A stretch of DNA of 64,000 nucleotides. Origin: Spirochaetia bacterium UBA6919 (GTDB taxonomy: Bacteria > Spirochaetota > UBA6919). Under the pieces are notes generated by a model, which worked only from the letters and a program-made list of their open reading frames with translations, made no database searches and was not told the DNA's origin. The position numbers were made by a program, and so were the translations under genes. The DNA lies in NCBI GenBank assembly GCA_002450905.1, contig DKAT01000083.1, positions 20,536-84,535 of the forward strand, in the 5' to 3' direction. Every line of letters starts with the position of its first letter. Position 1 is the first letter of the stretch. Below, one piece after another: positions 38,673 through 48,737 of the stretch.

Positions 38673-40033
38673 TCATTCAGGCACTTTTTTTTATAATTGT
38701 TTATCCATTTCTCGTTGGTGTTTCTTTAATAACCATTCTATCTCAAAAAGAAAATCTATTTCGTCCTATGGATTATTTATCATCCTATCTTCTTGGAATT
38801 GGATTAATTACTTATATCTTATTTTTAATTCTTTTAGTTGTTGACAATAACTATTTTATATATCTTCTCATCCTTACTATACCATTGGTCATGGTGAGCT
38901 TGATATTAAAAAAAGACTTCTGGAAAAGGATTTTGAAAATTAAATTGACTATTCCTCCCTTTCGAGAGAATATCTTAGCATATACTATTTTACTATTAAT
39001 AATACTACAAATGTTTTATGGTTATTTTCGTAATCTTACCATGTCCCCATCAAGTTGGGATGGATTTGCGATGTGGGCTTTCAAGGCGAAGATACTTTAT
39101 TATAGCGGCTTAAATGCTTTGTTGACCTCAGGAATTGATCACCTGGACTACCCCCTGATGAATCCTATGGCTCAATTTTACAGTTATTTATCATTTGGAC
39201 AATTTGATGAAATTGCTGGAAAGTTGTTTATCCCAGTACTCCATAGCGTATTTATTGGATTATTCTATTTCCAAATTAGAAATTATTTAACAATCCGTGC
39301 TTCTTTATTATTCACACTTATTTTAGCCATTATGAAACCAATATCTACACACTCCACCCTTGCGTATGCTGATCTTCAATTGATGTTTTTCTTTACTACA
39401 GCAGTATTTTATCTATATGAATATTTACAATCTTTGAGGTATAAAGATTTTATCATATCAGCTATCCTTCTTGGATTGTGTGGATGGACAAAAAATGAAG
39501 GTCTGTCTTATATATTGGTTTGTCAAATCGTATTATTTTTATATTATGTTTTTAATAAGCGTGAGTCGTGGGGAATCCTGTTCAGAGATATTGGATCTTA
39601 TTTCCTAATTAGTTTAATAATATATATGCCCTGGCTTGTATACAGTAAATTACATCAGCTCTCAGTGGATCTGCTAACTCACAAGACCATAACGTTATCC
39701 TATATCTTAAATCACCTTTCCAGAATACCGATAATTTTATGGGCATTTATAAAAACTATGATCAGTCCAGCATTTGTATTTATCTGGTTATTTATATTGT
39801 TAAGTCATATTATATTTTTTAAACGATTGATTCATGATAATATTAAATATATATCCCTAATTATCTTGTTGAGCCTGGGAATATTTTCAACTATATATTT
39901 AATTACTCCACATGATATTATATGGCATCTCAATACATCCATCGATCGCCTGGTATTACAAATAACTCCAATAGCATTGTTTATTATGGTTCATCTAATT
40001 TCTGACTGGTATAAACAGGTGATCCAATATTAA
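38651..40033 (+). CDS. GT-C type membrane glycosyltransferase
   Basis: This 460-residue protein has about ten or eleven transmembrane helices. The first large outer loop has SSWDGFAMWAFKAKILYY, an acidic site placed as in GT-C sugar transferases using polyprenyl-phosphate donors, and DYPLMNPM follows. It overlaps the preceding gene by 22 bases and is followed directly by a kinase-like gene. The likely donor is the product of the GT2 enzyme upstream. Acceptor unknown. Confidence 0.75.
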   Translation: MAIFVEMIIQALFFIIVYPFLVGVSLITILSQKENLFRPMDYLSSYLLGIGLITYILFLILLVVDNNYFIYLLILTIPLVMVSLILKKDFWKRILKIKLTIPPFRENILAYTILLLIILQMFYGYFRNLTMSPSSWDGFAMWAFKAKILYYSGLNALLTSGIDHLDYPLMNPMAQFYSYLSFGQFDEIAGKLFIPVLHSVFIGLFYFQIRNYLTIRASLLFTLILAIMKPISTHSTLAYADLQLMFFFTTAVFYLYEYLQSLRYKDFIISAILLGLCGWTKNEGLSYILVCQIVLFLYYVFNKRESWGILFRDIGSYFLISLIIYMPWLVYSKLHQLSVDLLTHKTITLSYILNHLSRIPIILWAFIKTMISPAFVFIWLFILLSHIIFFKRLIHDNIKYISLIILLSLGIFSTIYLITPHDIIWHLNTSIDRLVLQITPIALFIMVHLISDWYKQVIQY

Positions 40034-40051
40034 TTGAATAAGTTAAGCATT

Positions 40052-41068
40052 ATGAATACACCTACAGAAGAACAACTCATAGATTTCTTTATAAAAACCT
40101 TTGCTGAAACACCTACTTCTATATTAAAATTACCTGAAGCAGGTTCATACAGAGCATATTATAGAATCATAAGTACAAATCACAAGGCTATTGGTGCATT
40201 CAACCAGGACATTAAGGAGAATACTGCTTTCCTATCATTCACTAAACACTTCTATTCAAGTGGATTACCTGTTCCAGAAATATATTATGAATCTGAAGAT
40301 AAGCTATATTATTTACTGGAAGATCTTGGAGACACTACCTTGTATTCATTTATAATACAACACAGGGAAAATTATATTCCAACAGATCAGCTTTTCAATG
40401 TATACAAGAATGTTTTAAATAAACTTCCTCAATTTCAGATTCAGGGAAGGAATATTGACTATTCGGTGTGTTATCCACGAAATGCCTTTGATCGACAATC
40501 CATGATGTGGGACTTGAATTATTTTAAATATTATTTCTTAAAACTCGCTAAAATCCCTTTTGATGAACAATTATTAGAAGATGATTTTAATTTCCTTTGT
40601 GATCACCTTACGAAAGCTGATGATAATTATTTTTTATATCGTGATTTCCAGTCCCATAATATTATGCTGAAAGATCAAATCCCTTATTTCATCGACTATC
40701 AGGGAGGACGTAAGGGGGCACTTCAATATGATCTGGCTTCTCTGCTCTACGATTCCAAAGCAGATCTGAGAGATGATATACGAAATGATTTATTGGAACA
40801 CTATCTTGAGGTACTGAGTATGCATATTAATTTAAATAGAAATGATTTTATGGAGTATTATCCAGGATTTGTTTTATTAAGGATTATGCAGGCGATGGGT
40901 GCTTATGGATTTAGAGGATTCTATGAAAGAAAAGAGATATTTTTAAAGAGTGTGCCGTATGCCATTCGTGATCTGAAAAGCATTCTAAAGGATATACAGA
41001 TTAAAATCCCTCACTTATTAGATACCCTGAAACGTTTAACAGAGTCACAATCTCTTCTGAACTTATAG
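40052..41068 (+). CDS. APH-fold phosphotransferase (AmgK-like sugar kinase family)
   Basis: This 338-residue protein has the aminoglycoside-phosphotransferase kinase fold. YYLLEDLGDTTL, the catalytic loop LYRDFQSHNIML and metal site YFIDYQGGRKGALQYD are present. The closest family I recall is the sugar kinase group that includes AmgK, in which YRDFQ is a common variant of the catalytic loop. It may phosphorylate a cell-wall or glycan sugar. TTG 40034 is in frame, but ATG 40052 gives a normal start. It closes the GT2 to GT-C cluster. Confidence 0.8.
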   Translation: MNTPTEEQLIDFFIKTFAETPTSILKLPEAGSYRAYYRIISTNHKAIGAFNQDIKENTAFLSFTKHFYSSGLPVPEIYYESEDKLYYLLEDLGDTTLYSFIIQHRENYIPTDQLFNVYKNVLNKLPQFQIQGRNIDYSVCYPRNAFDRQSMMWDLNYFKYYFLKLAKIPFDEQLLEDDFNFLCDHLTKADDNYFLYRDFQSHNIMLKDQIPYFIDYQGGRKGALQYDLASLLYDSKADLRDDIRNDLLEHYLEVLSMHINLNRNDFMEYYPGFVLLRIMQAMGAYGFRGFYERKEIFLKSVPYAIRDLKSILKDIQIKIPHLLDTLKRLTESQSLLNL

Positions 41069-41086
41069 AATAACGTACAGGTATAA

Positions 41087-42331
41087 TCATGATTCAGATG
41101 ACCGGGATAATGGATCGGGACAATTAAGTAAAACAAGTTTGAGTGCTAATACAGGAAGGATTGGAAGAAAATATTTTTCCCATACAAGATAGGATAATGG
41201 CATAATCATTAGAAATGAGATAATCGTCGTGTTTAAAAAGAATTCGAAGTCAAATAATTTATTCTGGATCCTGCGAATTAAGTCAATAACAATTTGATAT
41301 AAAATAATTAAACCAAATAAAAATGATATATAAAAAACAATTTGTTCCAGCAAAGGTATATTGAAAATTATTTTCAGAAACCGATGAAATAATCCAACGG
41401 TATTGAAATTCCCCCTGATTGCTGATATTGAAGGGGCAATCGGGAATAACCAATAAATCCAGGAAATAATGAAAAGAATGATATATGGAATTAGCTTTTT
41501 GAATAATATTTTTTTCCACCGAATGATAATCACAGGGATAAGGTAAATAAAAATAAGACTGATATATAGAAATAAATAACTGATATTATAAGTAATCTTT
41601 TTTTCTATATAGAGATTTCTCATCTGATTGATTGGTGTTAATCCTCCTTCCCATAGGATTACAAGCAGTAATAGGGGGATTATACAAACTATATTAGAAA
41701 TCACCATAATTATATCTTCTTTTCTACGGTATAATAAACTGAGGATAAGAAAATATAAACCACTCGAAAGAGCTATAAATATAAGATATTGCCTTGATAA
41801 GATAGAAAATGATAATCCTATAGCCAGGAGAAAGGGTCTTTTATCGATAACAGCTATAATACTCAGTAATAGAAACAATATTGCAGTCATATCCGTGAAG
41901 ATTAATATACTGAGAGAAGTCATGTATGGATTTATAATTATAAAAACAGAGAGGAGAAAGCTTGTTTTAGAGTTTTTTATTGCTTTAAACAATAACTGGT
42001 ACAATAATAAAAATGTGATAACTGCTATAATAACTGAAAAGATTCTCAGAGAGAGGATATTTAATCCAAATAATTTTGACCACATTGAGTATAACAGAAA
42101 TGGGAGAGGGGTTGACATATCTTCATAGTACTTTAAATTATTAATCGATATGTCCTTATGGAATAATTTAATTGTCTCTATAAAATGTTCCTCATCACTG
42201 AATCTTTCGGATGTTATCGAAAATATCATTGAGTTTGTGATATATGAAACAACAAATAAATAAACAAGGATAAAAATAAAATATCCCAGATATAGCTTAT
42301 TGAATTGGTTTAGTTTGTTATTATCTTCCAT
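41087..42331 (-). CDS. GT39-like membrane glycosyltransferase
   Basis: This 414-residue protein has about eleven hydrophobic helices. The first outer loop has the acidic pair DEEHFIETIKLF, then STPLPFLLYSMWSKLFG, the usual PMT/GT-C pattern. It is convergent with the kinase-like gene and on the other strand from the cluster. The C-terminus is short (LLNCPDPLSRSSES), without a large outer domain. Substrate unknown. Confidence 0.75.
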   Translation of the reverse strand: MEDNNKLNQFNKLYLGYFIFILVYLFVVSYITNSMIFSITSERFSDEEHFIETIKLFHKDISINNLKYYEDMSTPLPFLLYSMWSKLFGLNILSLRIFSVIIAVITFLLLYQLLFKAIKNSKTSFLLSVFIIINPYMTSLSILIFTDMTAILFLLLSIIAVIDKRPFLLAIGLSFSILSRQYLIFIALSSGLYFLILSLLYRRKEDIIMVISNIVCIIPLLLLVILWEGGLTPINQMRNLYIEKKITYNISYLFLYISLIFIYLIPVIIIRWKKILFKKLIPYIILFIISWIYWLFPIAPSISAIRGNFNTVGLFHRFLKIIFNIPLLEQIVFYISFLFGLIILYQIVIDLIRRIQNKLFDFEFFLNTTIISFLMIMPLSYLVWEKYFLPILPVLALKLVLLNCPDPLSRSSES

Positions 42332-42536
42332 AATTATTCACGTTATTTCAACAGATCGACATTGTAATTGAAGAAAGATAATAACGAATTTAAAAATATT
42401 ATAAAAAAAATGTGTGATTTAAAGTTCAGGAGTTGGACTTCTTTGTAAATATTTTTTATAATATATTATTATCCTTTTTAAGAAATATGCCGTTAATCTC
42501 TTCAAAATTGTTATCATTAATTTATGGAAAAGAGCG

Positions 42537-42965
42537 TTGTACCCAAAACCATTTGACACCCAGGCATCCCATTATATCCACAAACGGGTTTTATTAAAAG
42601 CTATTAAGAAACTTGGTTATAAAGTATATTTTAAAACATCCATATCACATTCCGATATCTTCACTCAATCCTATACAGTGGATTTTGCGATTGAAAATGG
42701 TTCACCCTACAAAATAGGATTTATCCGCAGCTTAACAATGTACTATAAAATCATAGGCGACTGGGATGGGTTGAACCGAACCAGTTTACAGTCGTCATCG
42801 ACTATACTCCATGATCTTGAACAAGAATATGACAGGATCAATAAAAAAAAGTTCATATTCAATAAATTAATCGATTCGTTAATTCTAAAAGTTCTTTCCT
42901 GCAAACACCTCATCAAATCATCAAATATCTTTTTCTTCTTTAAAAAATTAAAATACAGATGGTAA
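42537..42965 (+). CDS. basic hypothetical protein upstream of DUF58
   Basis: This 142-residue basic protein is rich in Lys, Ser and aromatic residues, with no membrane helix. I do not recognise it. The frame starts at TTG 42537 with GGAAAAG upstream; no in-frame ATG exists further up. It lies 71 bases before the DUF58 gene, at the place where a MoxR ATPase gene is usually found, but it has no ATPase motifs and is far too short to be one. Confidence 0.5.
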   Translation: MYPKPFDTQASHYIHKRVLLKAIKKLGYKVYFKTSISHSDIFTQSYTVDFAIENGSPYKIGFIRSLTMYYKIIGDWDGLNRTSLQSSSTILHDLEQEYDRINKKKFIFNKLIDSLILKVLSCKHLIKSSNIFFFFKKLKYRW

Positions 42966-43036
42966 AAAATCTTATACCTTCATGGTTTTAAAATAAATTC
43001 CTTTTAATTTTATAAAAAACATATTACATTTAAATA

Positions 43037-43915
43037 ATGAATAACGAAGAAATATATAAAAAAGTCAAGTTATTTGAAATCAAGTCTAAGAAACACCTCC
43101 AGCAGGTCTTGGCAGGTGCTTACCATTCTGTATTTAAAGGAAAGGGGATTGAATTCTCTCACGTCAAGGAATACACTTTTGAAGATGACATAAAAGATAT
43201 TGATTGGAATGTCACAGCACGAAGTGATCGTTGTTATATTAAAAACTATATTGAGGAGAGAGAATTAAAATTAATTATCGTTCTAGATATGAGTGGTTCT
43301 CAATATTTTGGTAGTCAGAGTCAGTTTAAAAAGGATTTATCTGTGGAACTTGCTGCTATTCTTGCATTCTCTGCTCTAAATAATAGAGATCAGGTAGGCC
43401 TCTTGTTGTTTAGTAATAAGATTGAGAAATATCTTCCGCCTAAAAAGCATAAAAATCATATATTACGCCTTGTAAGGGATCTCATCGCATTTCAGCCCAC
43501 TAATTCCAAAACAGATTTATCCTATTCCCTGTCATTTCTATTGAAAACACTTAAAAAACAAACTATAATCTTTGTCATATCGGATTTCATGGATAATCAA
43601 GACTTCACAAAGCCATTATTTCAACTGGGGAGGAAACACGATGTCGTCTGTATCCGTGTGAGTGATCCTTTTGAAAATCAGCCCCCTCCGGTTGGGTACA
43701 TCCATCTTGTAGACAGTGAAACAGGTGAAGAAGAATTAGTTAATCTAAAGCATTTTAATTTTCGTAAAAATTATTTTGATCAACTATTTGAGCACGATAG
43801 AAATCTCAAAAATCTTTTCAGAAAATCAAATATAGACTATCTCCACTTCAAAACCAATGTATCTTACATAAGCCAGCTTACTCATTTCTTTAAAATCCGT
43901 TCTCAGAGATATTGA
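43037..43915 (+). CDS. DUF58 (von Willebrand-like) protein of the Bat locus
   Basis: This 292-residue protein belongs to DUF58. The N-terminal motif GKGIEFSHVKEYTFEDDIKD and IDWNVTARS are typical, followed by a VWA-like domain beginning LIIVLDMSGSQ (DxSxS metal site). DUF58 genes nearly always lie between moxR and bat genes. Here it is followed by the BatD-like gene, overlapping by one base, while no moxR is seen in the window. Role: probably a chaperone-like metal-insertion or envelope assembly complex; not proven. Confidence 0.92.
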   Translation: MNNEEIYKKVKLFEIKSKKHLQQVLAGAYHSVFKGKGIEFSHVKEYTFEDDIKDIDWNVTARSDRCYIKNYIEERELKLIIVLDMSGSQYFGSQSQFKKDLSVELAAILAFSALNNRDQVGLLLFSNKIEKYLPPKKHKNHILRLVRDLIAFQPTNSKTDLSYSLSFLLKTLKKQTIIFVISDFMDNQDFTKPLFQLGRKHDVVCIRVSDPFENQPPPVGYIHLVDSETGEEELVNLKHFNFRKNYFDQLFEHDRNLKNLFRKSNIDYLHFKTNVSYISQLTHFFKIRSQRY

Positions 43916-44901
43916 TGAAGAAAAGAATCTCTATCTTCACCCTATCCAGTATAATTTGTCTTATATCATATACAAATACTTTCCCTGTGGAAATATCGTT
44001 ATCCATCAATCGGACCTTGATGTATCTTACAGGAGATGTTTATCAGTTAAAAATTATCGTCAATCATAATTCTGATGAGGAAATTGTTTCAAGTAAATCA
44101 GATATATCTTTAAATGAAAAGGATTTTTATAAGAAAATTCTAAATGCCCCTCATCCCATCGAGAAAATTGATATTGAATCAGTCAAGCCACGTACCCACA
44201 CAATCAATAAATCAAATGGAAATTATAAAATCACAGAAACATTTTTATATACCTTTCAAATATTCGAAATAGAAAACCTCCAGGTGGGCCCTGTGAAATT
44301 CCTTATAAATTATAAAAATAGGGAATATGTTGTTTATTCACCCTACACCTATATAAATATCATACCACCTTACTCAAAAACAAATTTAAACAGCCCACTG
44401 ATTCAAGATGTCGACCCAGAAAAGAAATCATCTTCAAACTATTATAAATTATTATTGATACTCGTTATTTTGATTATACTATTGTCTATAATCCTTTTTT
44501 TAAGCATAAAAAGAATATATCGATGGTATATTTTAAAGCAAGACAAACTGAATAATCCGTATATACAAGCTAAAGTTAGTTTCCAGTCAATACAAGAGAT
44601 GAATAATATATCAGATGGTATGACTACATCAAATAATGAAACTTATCATCAATTATCAAGAATTATGAAGCACTATTTAGAAAGGAGATTTCATATTTCA
44701 CTTATTGAAAAAAATACGGCTGAACTATATGATTTATTATATCCCCTGTCAATTGATCCTATCATCCAATTGGACATTATAAAATATTTTCAAAGATGCG
44801 ATGAAATGAAGTTTTTGCCAAATTATTTAAAAAATACCCATCTAATAATTGACATTCAACTCGCTCTTAAAATAATAAACACACTCAATTTATCAACCTG
44901 A
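43915..44901 (+). CDS. BatD/DUF4381-like membrane protein
   Basis: This 328-residue protein has a signal peptide at 1-22, then a beta-rich outer domain in which FQIFEIENLQVGPVKFLINYKN resembles the BatD repeat. One membrane helix lies at about 178-200. The C-terminal cytoplasmic domain has SRIMKHYLERRFHISLIEKNTAELYDLL, the pattern of DUF4381-type proteins. Start ATG 43915 overlaps the DUF58 stop (TGATG). It is shorter than usual BatD, as though only one beta repeat was kept. Confidence 0.7.
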   Translation: MKKRISIFTLSSIICLISYTNTFPVEISLSINRTLMYLTGDVYQLKIIVNHNSDEEIVSSKSDISLNEKDFYKKILNAPHPIEKIDIESVKPRTHTINKSNGNYKITETFLYTFQIFEIENLQVGPVKFLINYKNREYVVYSPYTYINIIPPYSKTNLNSPLIQDVDPEKKSSSNYYKLLLILVILIILLSIILFLSIKRIYRWYILKQDKLNNPYIQAKVSFQSIQEMNNISDGMTTSNNETYHQLSRIMKHYLERRFHISLIEKNTAELYDLLYPLSIDPIIQLDIIKYFQRCDEMKFLPNYLKNTHLIIDIQLALKIINTLNLST

Positions 44902-45077
44902 CAACATCTATAACCAAATAAACATCGATTGATTATTAACATATAAAATGGGTGACTTTTTATATAATTTTAATATAATTATATATATATTTAATTTTTT
45001 TTCTAAAATATTCCTATCCAATATAATTTTATATATAACATCTATTTAATATCTTAATATCAAACGGTATTTTTAAC

Positions 45078-46265
45078 ATGACCCTCGAGTCACCTGTAAG
45101 TCTAGTTCTATTAATCATTATTCCTATTTTAATTTACTTGAGATTCAAAACATCCTATTTCTCAGAAGGAAAAATGTCTGTCCCTACCCTATCTCTTATA
45201 AAAAAAGGAATTAACCCGTACAATAAAATTCTAATTCATATCCCATTTGTTCTGACTTTGATATCCCTCATTCTAATTATCATAAGTCTGGCTAGACCAC
45301 AGTTTCAACAGCAACGAATTGTAGAAAATGTAAAAGGAATTGAAATTATACTAGCAGTGGATACATCATTAAGTATGTGGTTTGTTGATGACGAAATTGA
45401 TATGATGAGGCCAATCAGTCCTGAAATGTATTATGACAGTTTAAAACCAATTTATTATGATCCATCCAAAAAATTAAAAAAACGAATTTTGATTGCCAAA
45501 AAAGTTATTGTGGATTTTATCGATAAACGTCCCACGGATAAAATTGGTCTGATTACATTTAAAGCCAGTGCAATTACCCTCACCTCCCCTACAATGCAGC
45601 ATAATTATGTGAAACGACTTGTGCAAAGTCTAAATTTATACATGGTTAAAGATGATGGTACAGCTATAGGGGATGCTCTAGGAACGAGTATCAATGCTTT
45701 AAAGTTTAGTCAATCTGAAAATAAAATTATTATCTTAATCACAGATGGAAATGATAATCAGGAAAATAGAATATTATATGAAAAATATTCTCTTCCTGAA
45801 GGCAATTATCAACCTCATATTATTATTAAACAAATGGAAGCTGCAAAACTCGCTGCAAACAAAAATATCAAGATATATACAATTGGTATGGGTGGAAAGG
45901 GACGTGTTTTTAGACCATATATTAATGGATCACAACGATTTTCATTTCAAGGACCAGATTCAACCCATCTTTTATATAAAAATTATGAAAGTAACAAATA
46001 TTTTGAAGAATACGAAGGGGAAAACATCAATGAAATCCCTTTAAGACGTATATCCCAAATGACTGGTGGAAAATTTTACAGGGCAAATAACGAAAAGCAA
46101 CTTCAATCCATTTACTCCGATATCGACAAATTAGAAAAAACACATTTTGATGATCGATACTTATTTGAGAAAGATGATATCTTTACATATTTCCTGATTC
46201 CTGGTATAATTATTTTCTCCCTGGGATTTATGTTAAAATATACAATATTAAGAGTTTTGCCTTAA
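45078..46265 (+). CDS. batA: BatA-type VWA membrane protein
   Basis: This 395-residue protein has the BatA layout: two N-terminal membrane helices (about 5-20, 57-77), a VWA domain at about 95-345 and a C-terminal helix. The MIDAS motif is AVDTSLSM, with SPTMQ and ILITDGNDNQ. A 35-residue insert after the MIDAS (EIDMMRPISPEMY...) is present, as often in spirochaetal and Bacteroidota BatA. It is followed by BatB after 97 bases. Bat proteins help aerotolerance and stress survival in some bacteria. Confidence 0.9.
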   Translation: MTLESPVSLVLLIIIPILIYLRFKTSYFSEGKMSVPTLSLIKKGINPYNKILIHIPFVLTLISLILIIISLARPQFQQQRIVENVKGIEIILAVDTSLSMWFVDDEIDMMRPISPEMYYDSLKPIYYDPSKKLKKRILIAKKVIVDFIDKRPTDKIGLITFKASAITLTSPTMQHNYVKRLVQSLNLYMVKDDGTAIGDALGTSINALKFSQSENKIIILITDGNDNQENRILYEKYSLPEGNYQPHIIIKQMEAAKLAANKNIKIYTIGMGGKGRVFRPYINGSQRFSFQGPDSTHLLYKNYESNKYFEEYEGENINEIPLRRISQMTGGKFYRANNEKQLQSIYSDIDKLEKTHFDDRYLFEKDDIFTYFLIPGIIIFSLGFMLKYTILRVLP

Positions 46266-46362
46266 TTCAGATATTTAATTAACTTTATAAAGATGATAGA
46301 ATATAGTGAGTCAGTATTAATTTCAAATATATAAAATTATCATAAAATCTTGAGTATTTATT

Positions 46363-48114
46363 ATGCAATTTGCTAAACCAGAAAATATAATATATCTAAT
46401 ACTTATATTGACCCTCTGTTGTATTTTTTTTATATATATTTACATACGAAAAAAAGATCTCATTTCCCTTGGTGATTATAATTTATTAAAAAAAGTTTTT
46501 CAAAATATTTCCCCTAAATATAGAACCATTCAATTCATATTAATAATCACTGGTATCCTTCTCTCTGTTATTGCTTTGATGAGACCAAAATGGGGAAGAG
46601 AATATGTTCAGTTCAAAGAACGCGGCGCTGAAGTTATGATAATTCTTGATAATTCACTCAGTATGCTCACTGAAGATATAAACAATTTCCCAAATCAAAA
46701 TCGTAAAATATATAATCGCTTTGATCTCGCAAAAAGCTTAATCTCGAAGACGATTGATAAACTGAATAATGCTAAAATAGGTCTTACTCTAGTATCTCGG
46801 CTTGCACAAATTGAATATCCCCCAAGTTATAATCACGAATTGCTAAAATCGAGATATCTAAAATACGTTGCTATTGCTCCTCAAAGACATCAGGGTACAC
46901 AAATAAGCCAGGCAATTGAAAATTGTATTCCTATTTTCAGTGAAGGAAATCATTTTCCAAAATGGATTATTCTATTTTCAGATGGTGAAGATCACTATCA
47001 ACATCGCTTCGATTCTGTTCTAAAAAAAGCTAAACAAAATAATATACTAATCCTCGCTGTTGGGATTGGAACAAAACGGGGTGGATATATCCCATTAAGA
47101 GATGAATACGGTAATATAGTTGGTTTTAAAACAGATTGGTATGGAAATAGGGTTATCAGCCAACTGAATGAAAATTTAATGCTTAAAATGGCAAAGGAAA
47201 CTAAGGGAAATTATTATTTTGCAGGCTCAAAATTGCTATTACAAAACCTTTTCAATAATCTCAGTTCAATTAAATTAGGAGAAATAAATGAATCCAATAC
47301 TCTGATGTTAAAAGATCATTTTCAGATATTTATTTTCCTTTCACTAACCTTCATTTTATTAGGAATATTCCTCCCAAGAAGTTCAAATATTATTGAATCA
47401 TTGTCTAACAGCAGAAAATATTTTATTTTGCCCTTGATAACTATATTATTGTTTTCTTTCACCCAGCCTCAAAAAAATAATCTTGATTCACAAAGCATCA
47501 TTCGTGAAGATATGAATTTTTCCAATGATCTGATGAAGAATGGAATAAAATCATATCAACAAAGGGATTTTAAAAAAGCCTATAAGGATTTTGAATCTGC
47601 TCTAATGTATACTAGTAAAAAAAATCGTCGTAGCGATCTCTTATATAATATGGCTAAATCAGCGATTGAGATGAATCAAATAAACAAAGCATTAAATCTC
47701 CTTAAAATGAGTCTAAAAGAAAATCCAAATAACAATATAGCAAGAGAATTATACTATCAACTCAAAAAAAATCAGAAAAAAAAATCACAACAAAACCAAG
47801 GAAAGTCTAAGTCAAAAAATCGTAATTCAAAAAATAATAATAAAAACAAAGGAAAAATTAATAATAAATCCGAAAATCAAAACTCCAATTCCCCTTTCCC
47901 ATTTGATATGAATCCCTTTATGAATCAGGATCAAAATACTGAAAATCATCAGAAAGGAGAACATCAGCAAAATAAAAGCGGTTCTCATAAAGGCAATATA
48001 GGAGATGAAAAGTTAGATCGACTATTCAAAAAAGATCAAATGAATCGGCATGATTGGAAATCACTTTCTAAAGGTCAAAGAAAATATATTTTAAGAGCAG
48101 AAAGAGACTGGTAA
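46363..48114 (+). CDS. batB: BatB-BatC fusion: VWA membrane protein with TPR and low-complexity tail
   Basis: This 583-residue protein begins as BatB: helices at about 8-28 and 53-75, then a VWA domain with MIILDNSLSM and LFSDGEDHYQ, then helices at about 323-342 and 352-370. The C-terminal part is BatC-like: two or three TPR units (about 390-470, FKKAYKDFESALMYT) and an Asn/Lys/Gln-rich stretch (about 470-550). It ends in the usual BatC motif with EKLDRLFKKDQMNRHDW. Separate batB and batC are more usual; I recall a similar fusion in Leptospira. It is the last gene of the locus. Confidence 0.9.
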   Translation: MQFAKPENIIYLILILTLCCIFFIYIYIRKKDLISLGDYNLLKKVFQNISPKYRTIQFILIITGILLSVIALMRPKWGREYVQFKERGAEVMIILDNSLSMLTEDINNFPNQNRKIYNRFDLAKSLISKTIDKLNNAKIGLTLVSRLAQIEYPPSYNHELLKSRYLKYVAIAPQRHQGTQISQAIENCIPIFSEGNHFPKWIILFSDGEDHYQHRFDSVLKKAKQNNILILAVGIGTKRGGYIPLRDEYGNIVGFKTDWYGNRVISQLNENLMLKMAKETKGNYYFAGSKLLLQNLFNNLSSIKLGEINESNTLMLKDHFQIFIFLSLTFILLGIFLPRSSNIIESLSNSRKYFILPLITILLFSFTQPQKNNLDSQSIIREDMNFSNDLMKNGIKSYQQRDFKKAYKDFESALMYTSKKNRRSDLLYNMAKSAIEMNQINKALNLLKMSLKENPNNNIARELYYQLKKNQKKKSQQNQGKSKSKNRNSKNNNKNKGKINNKSENQNSNSPFPFDMNPFMNQDQNTENHQKGEHQQNKSGSHKGNIGDEKLDRLFKKDQMNRHDWKSLSKGQRKYILRAERDW

Positions 48115-48368
48115 TGTCATGCATAAATTTAACTCAATAAACCCATTATTTAATTTTCTATTTAATAATAAACAAACAGAACATGGATCAAAATCATTCA
48201 GCAATATCCTGCATAGTTGTGTTAGAATGATGCAATATAATATAATCAAAAATATTGCAAATACTAATTAATAATATGATCAATAATTAATATCTAATAA
48301 TAGTTGGCACATTATTTGATATTAATTTATATGATAGGATATTAAAATAAAATTAAGGGGTTATAATT

Positions 48369-48710
48369 ATGAGAAAGAAAATATATCTAACAATTTTACT
48401 AACATTAATACTAAGTACTTTAACCATAAATCATGCGATGGCACAAAGTACATATATCTATGCCTGGATAGTTCCAAATCAATATATTTATAATTTTATA
48501 CCAATCACTCAAAAAATAGAAGAAAATAAAGTATATGTTCTGATTTGGCAATCGCCTTGGATGATTCACAAATATGAACATAGAAGATTAATTAAATCAT
48601 TCGGAACTAAATTTTTCATTCACAAAGGATATAAAGTGATCGCAGTAGATAGAAGTGATATTGAATCAGGTAAGTTTAAACTTGGATTAATACAAGTTAT
48701 TAATCAATAA
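48369..48710 (+). CDS. small secreted hypothetical protein
   Basis: This 113-residue protein has a clear Sec signal peptide ending near AMAQS (about residue 26). The mature part is about 87 residues, aromatic and basic, without cysteines. I do not recognise it. AAGGGG sits 7 bases before the ATG. It is preceded by about 250 AT-rich bases after batB and followed by a strong stem-loop, so it is probably its own transcription unit. Confidence 0.65.
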   Translation: MRKKIYLTILLTLILSTLTINHAMAQSTYIYAWIVPNQYIYNFIPITQKIEENKVYVLIWQSPWMIHKYEHRRLIKSFGTKFFIHKGYKVIAVDRSDIESGKFKLGLIQVINQ

Positions 48711-48737
48711 GCATATTTTTACTCCCAAAAGAGTTTT

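Noticed and set aside
40620..40700. APH-like kinase has YRD in place of HRD in the catalytic loop
   Set aside because: I recall YRDFQ as a normal variant in this kinase group, so it is not a sign of decay.
44940..45020. AT dinucleotide-rich tract before batA
   Set aside because: Simple AT-rich spacer in a low-G+C genome; no repeat unit or site could be supported.
48119..48271. 50-codon frame right after batB
   Set aside because: It has no ribosome-binding site, no hydrophobic pattern and chance-like composition.
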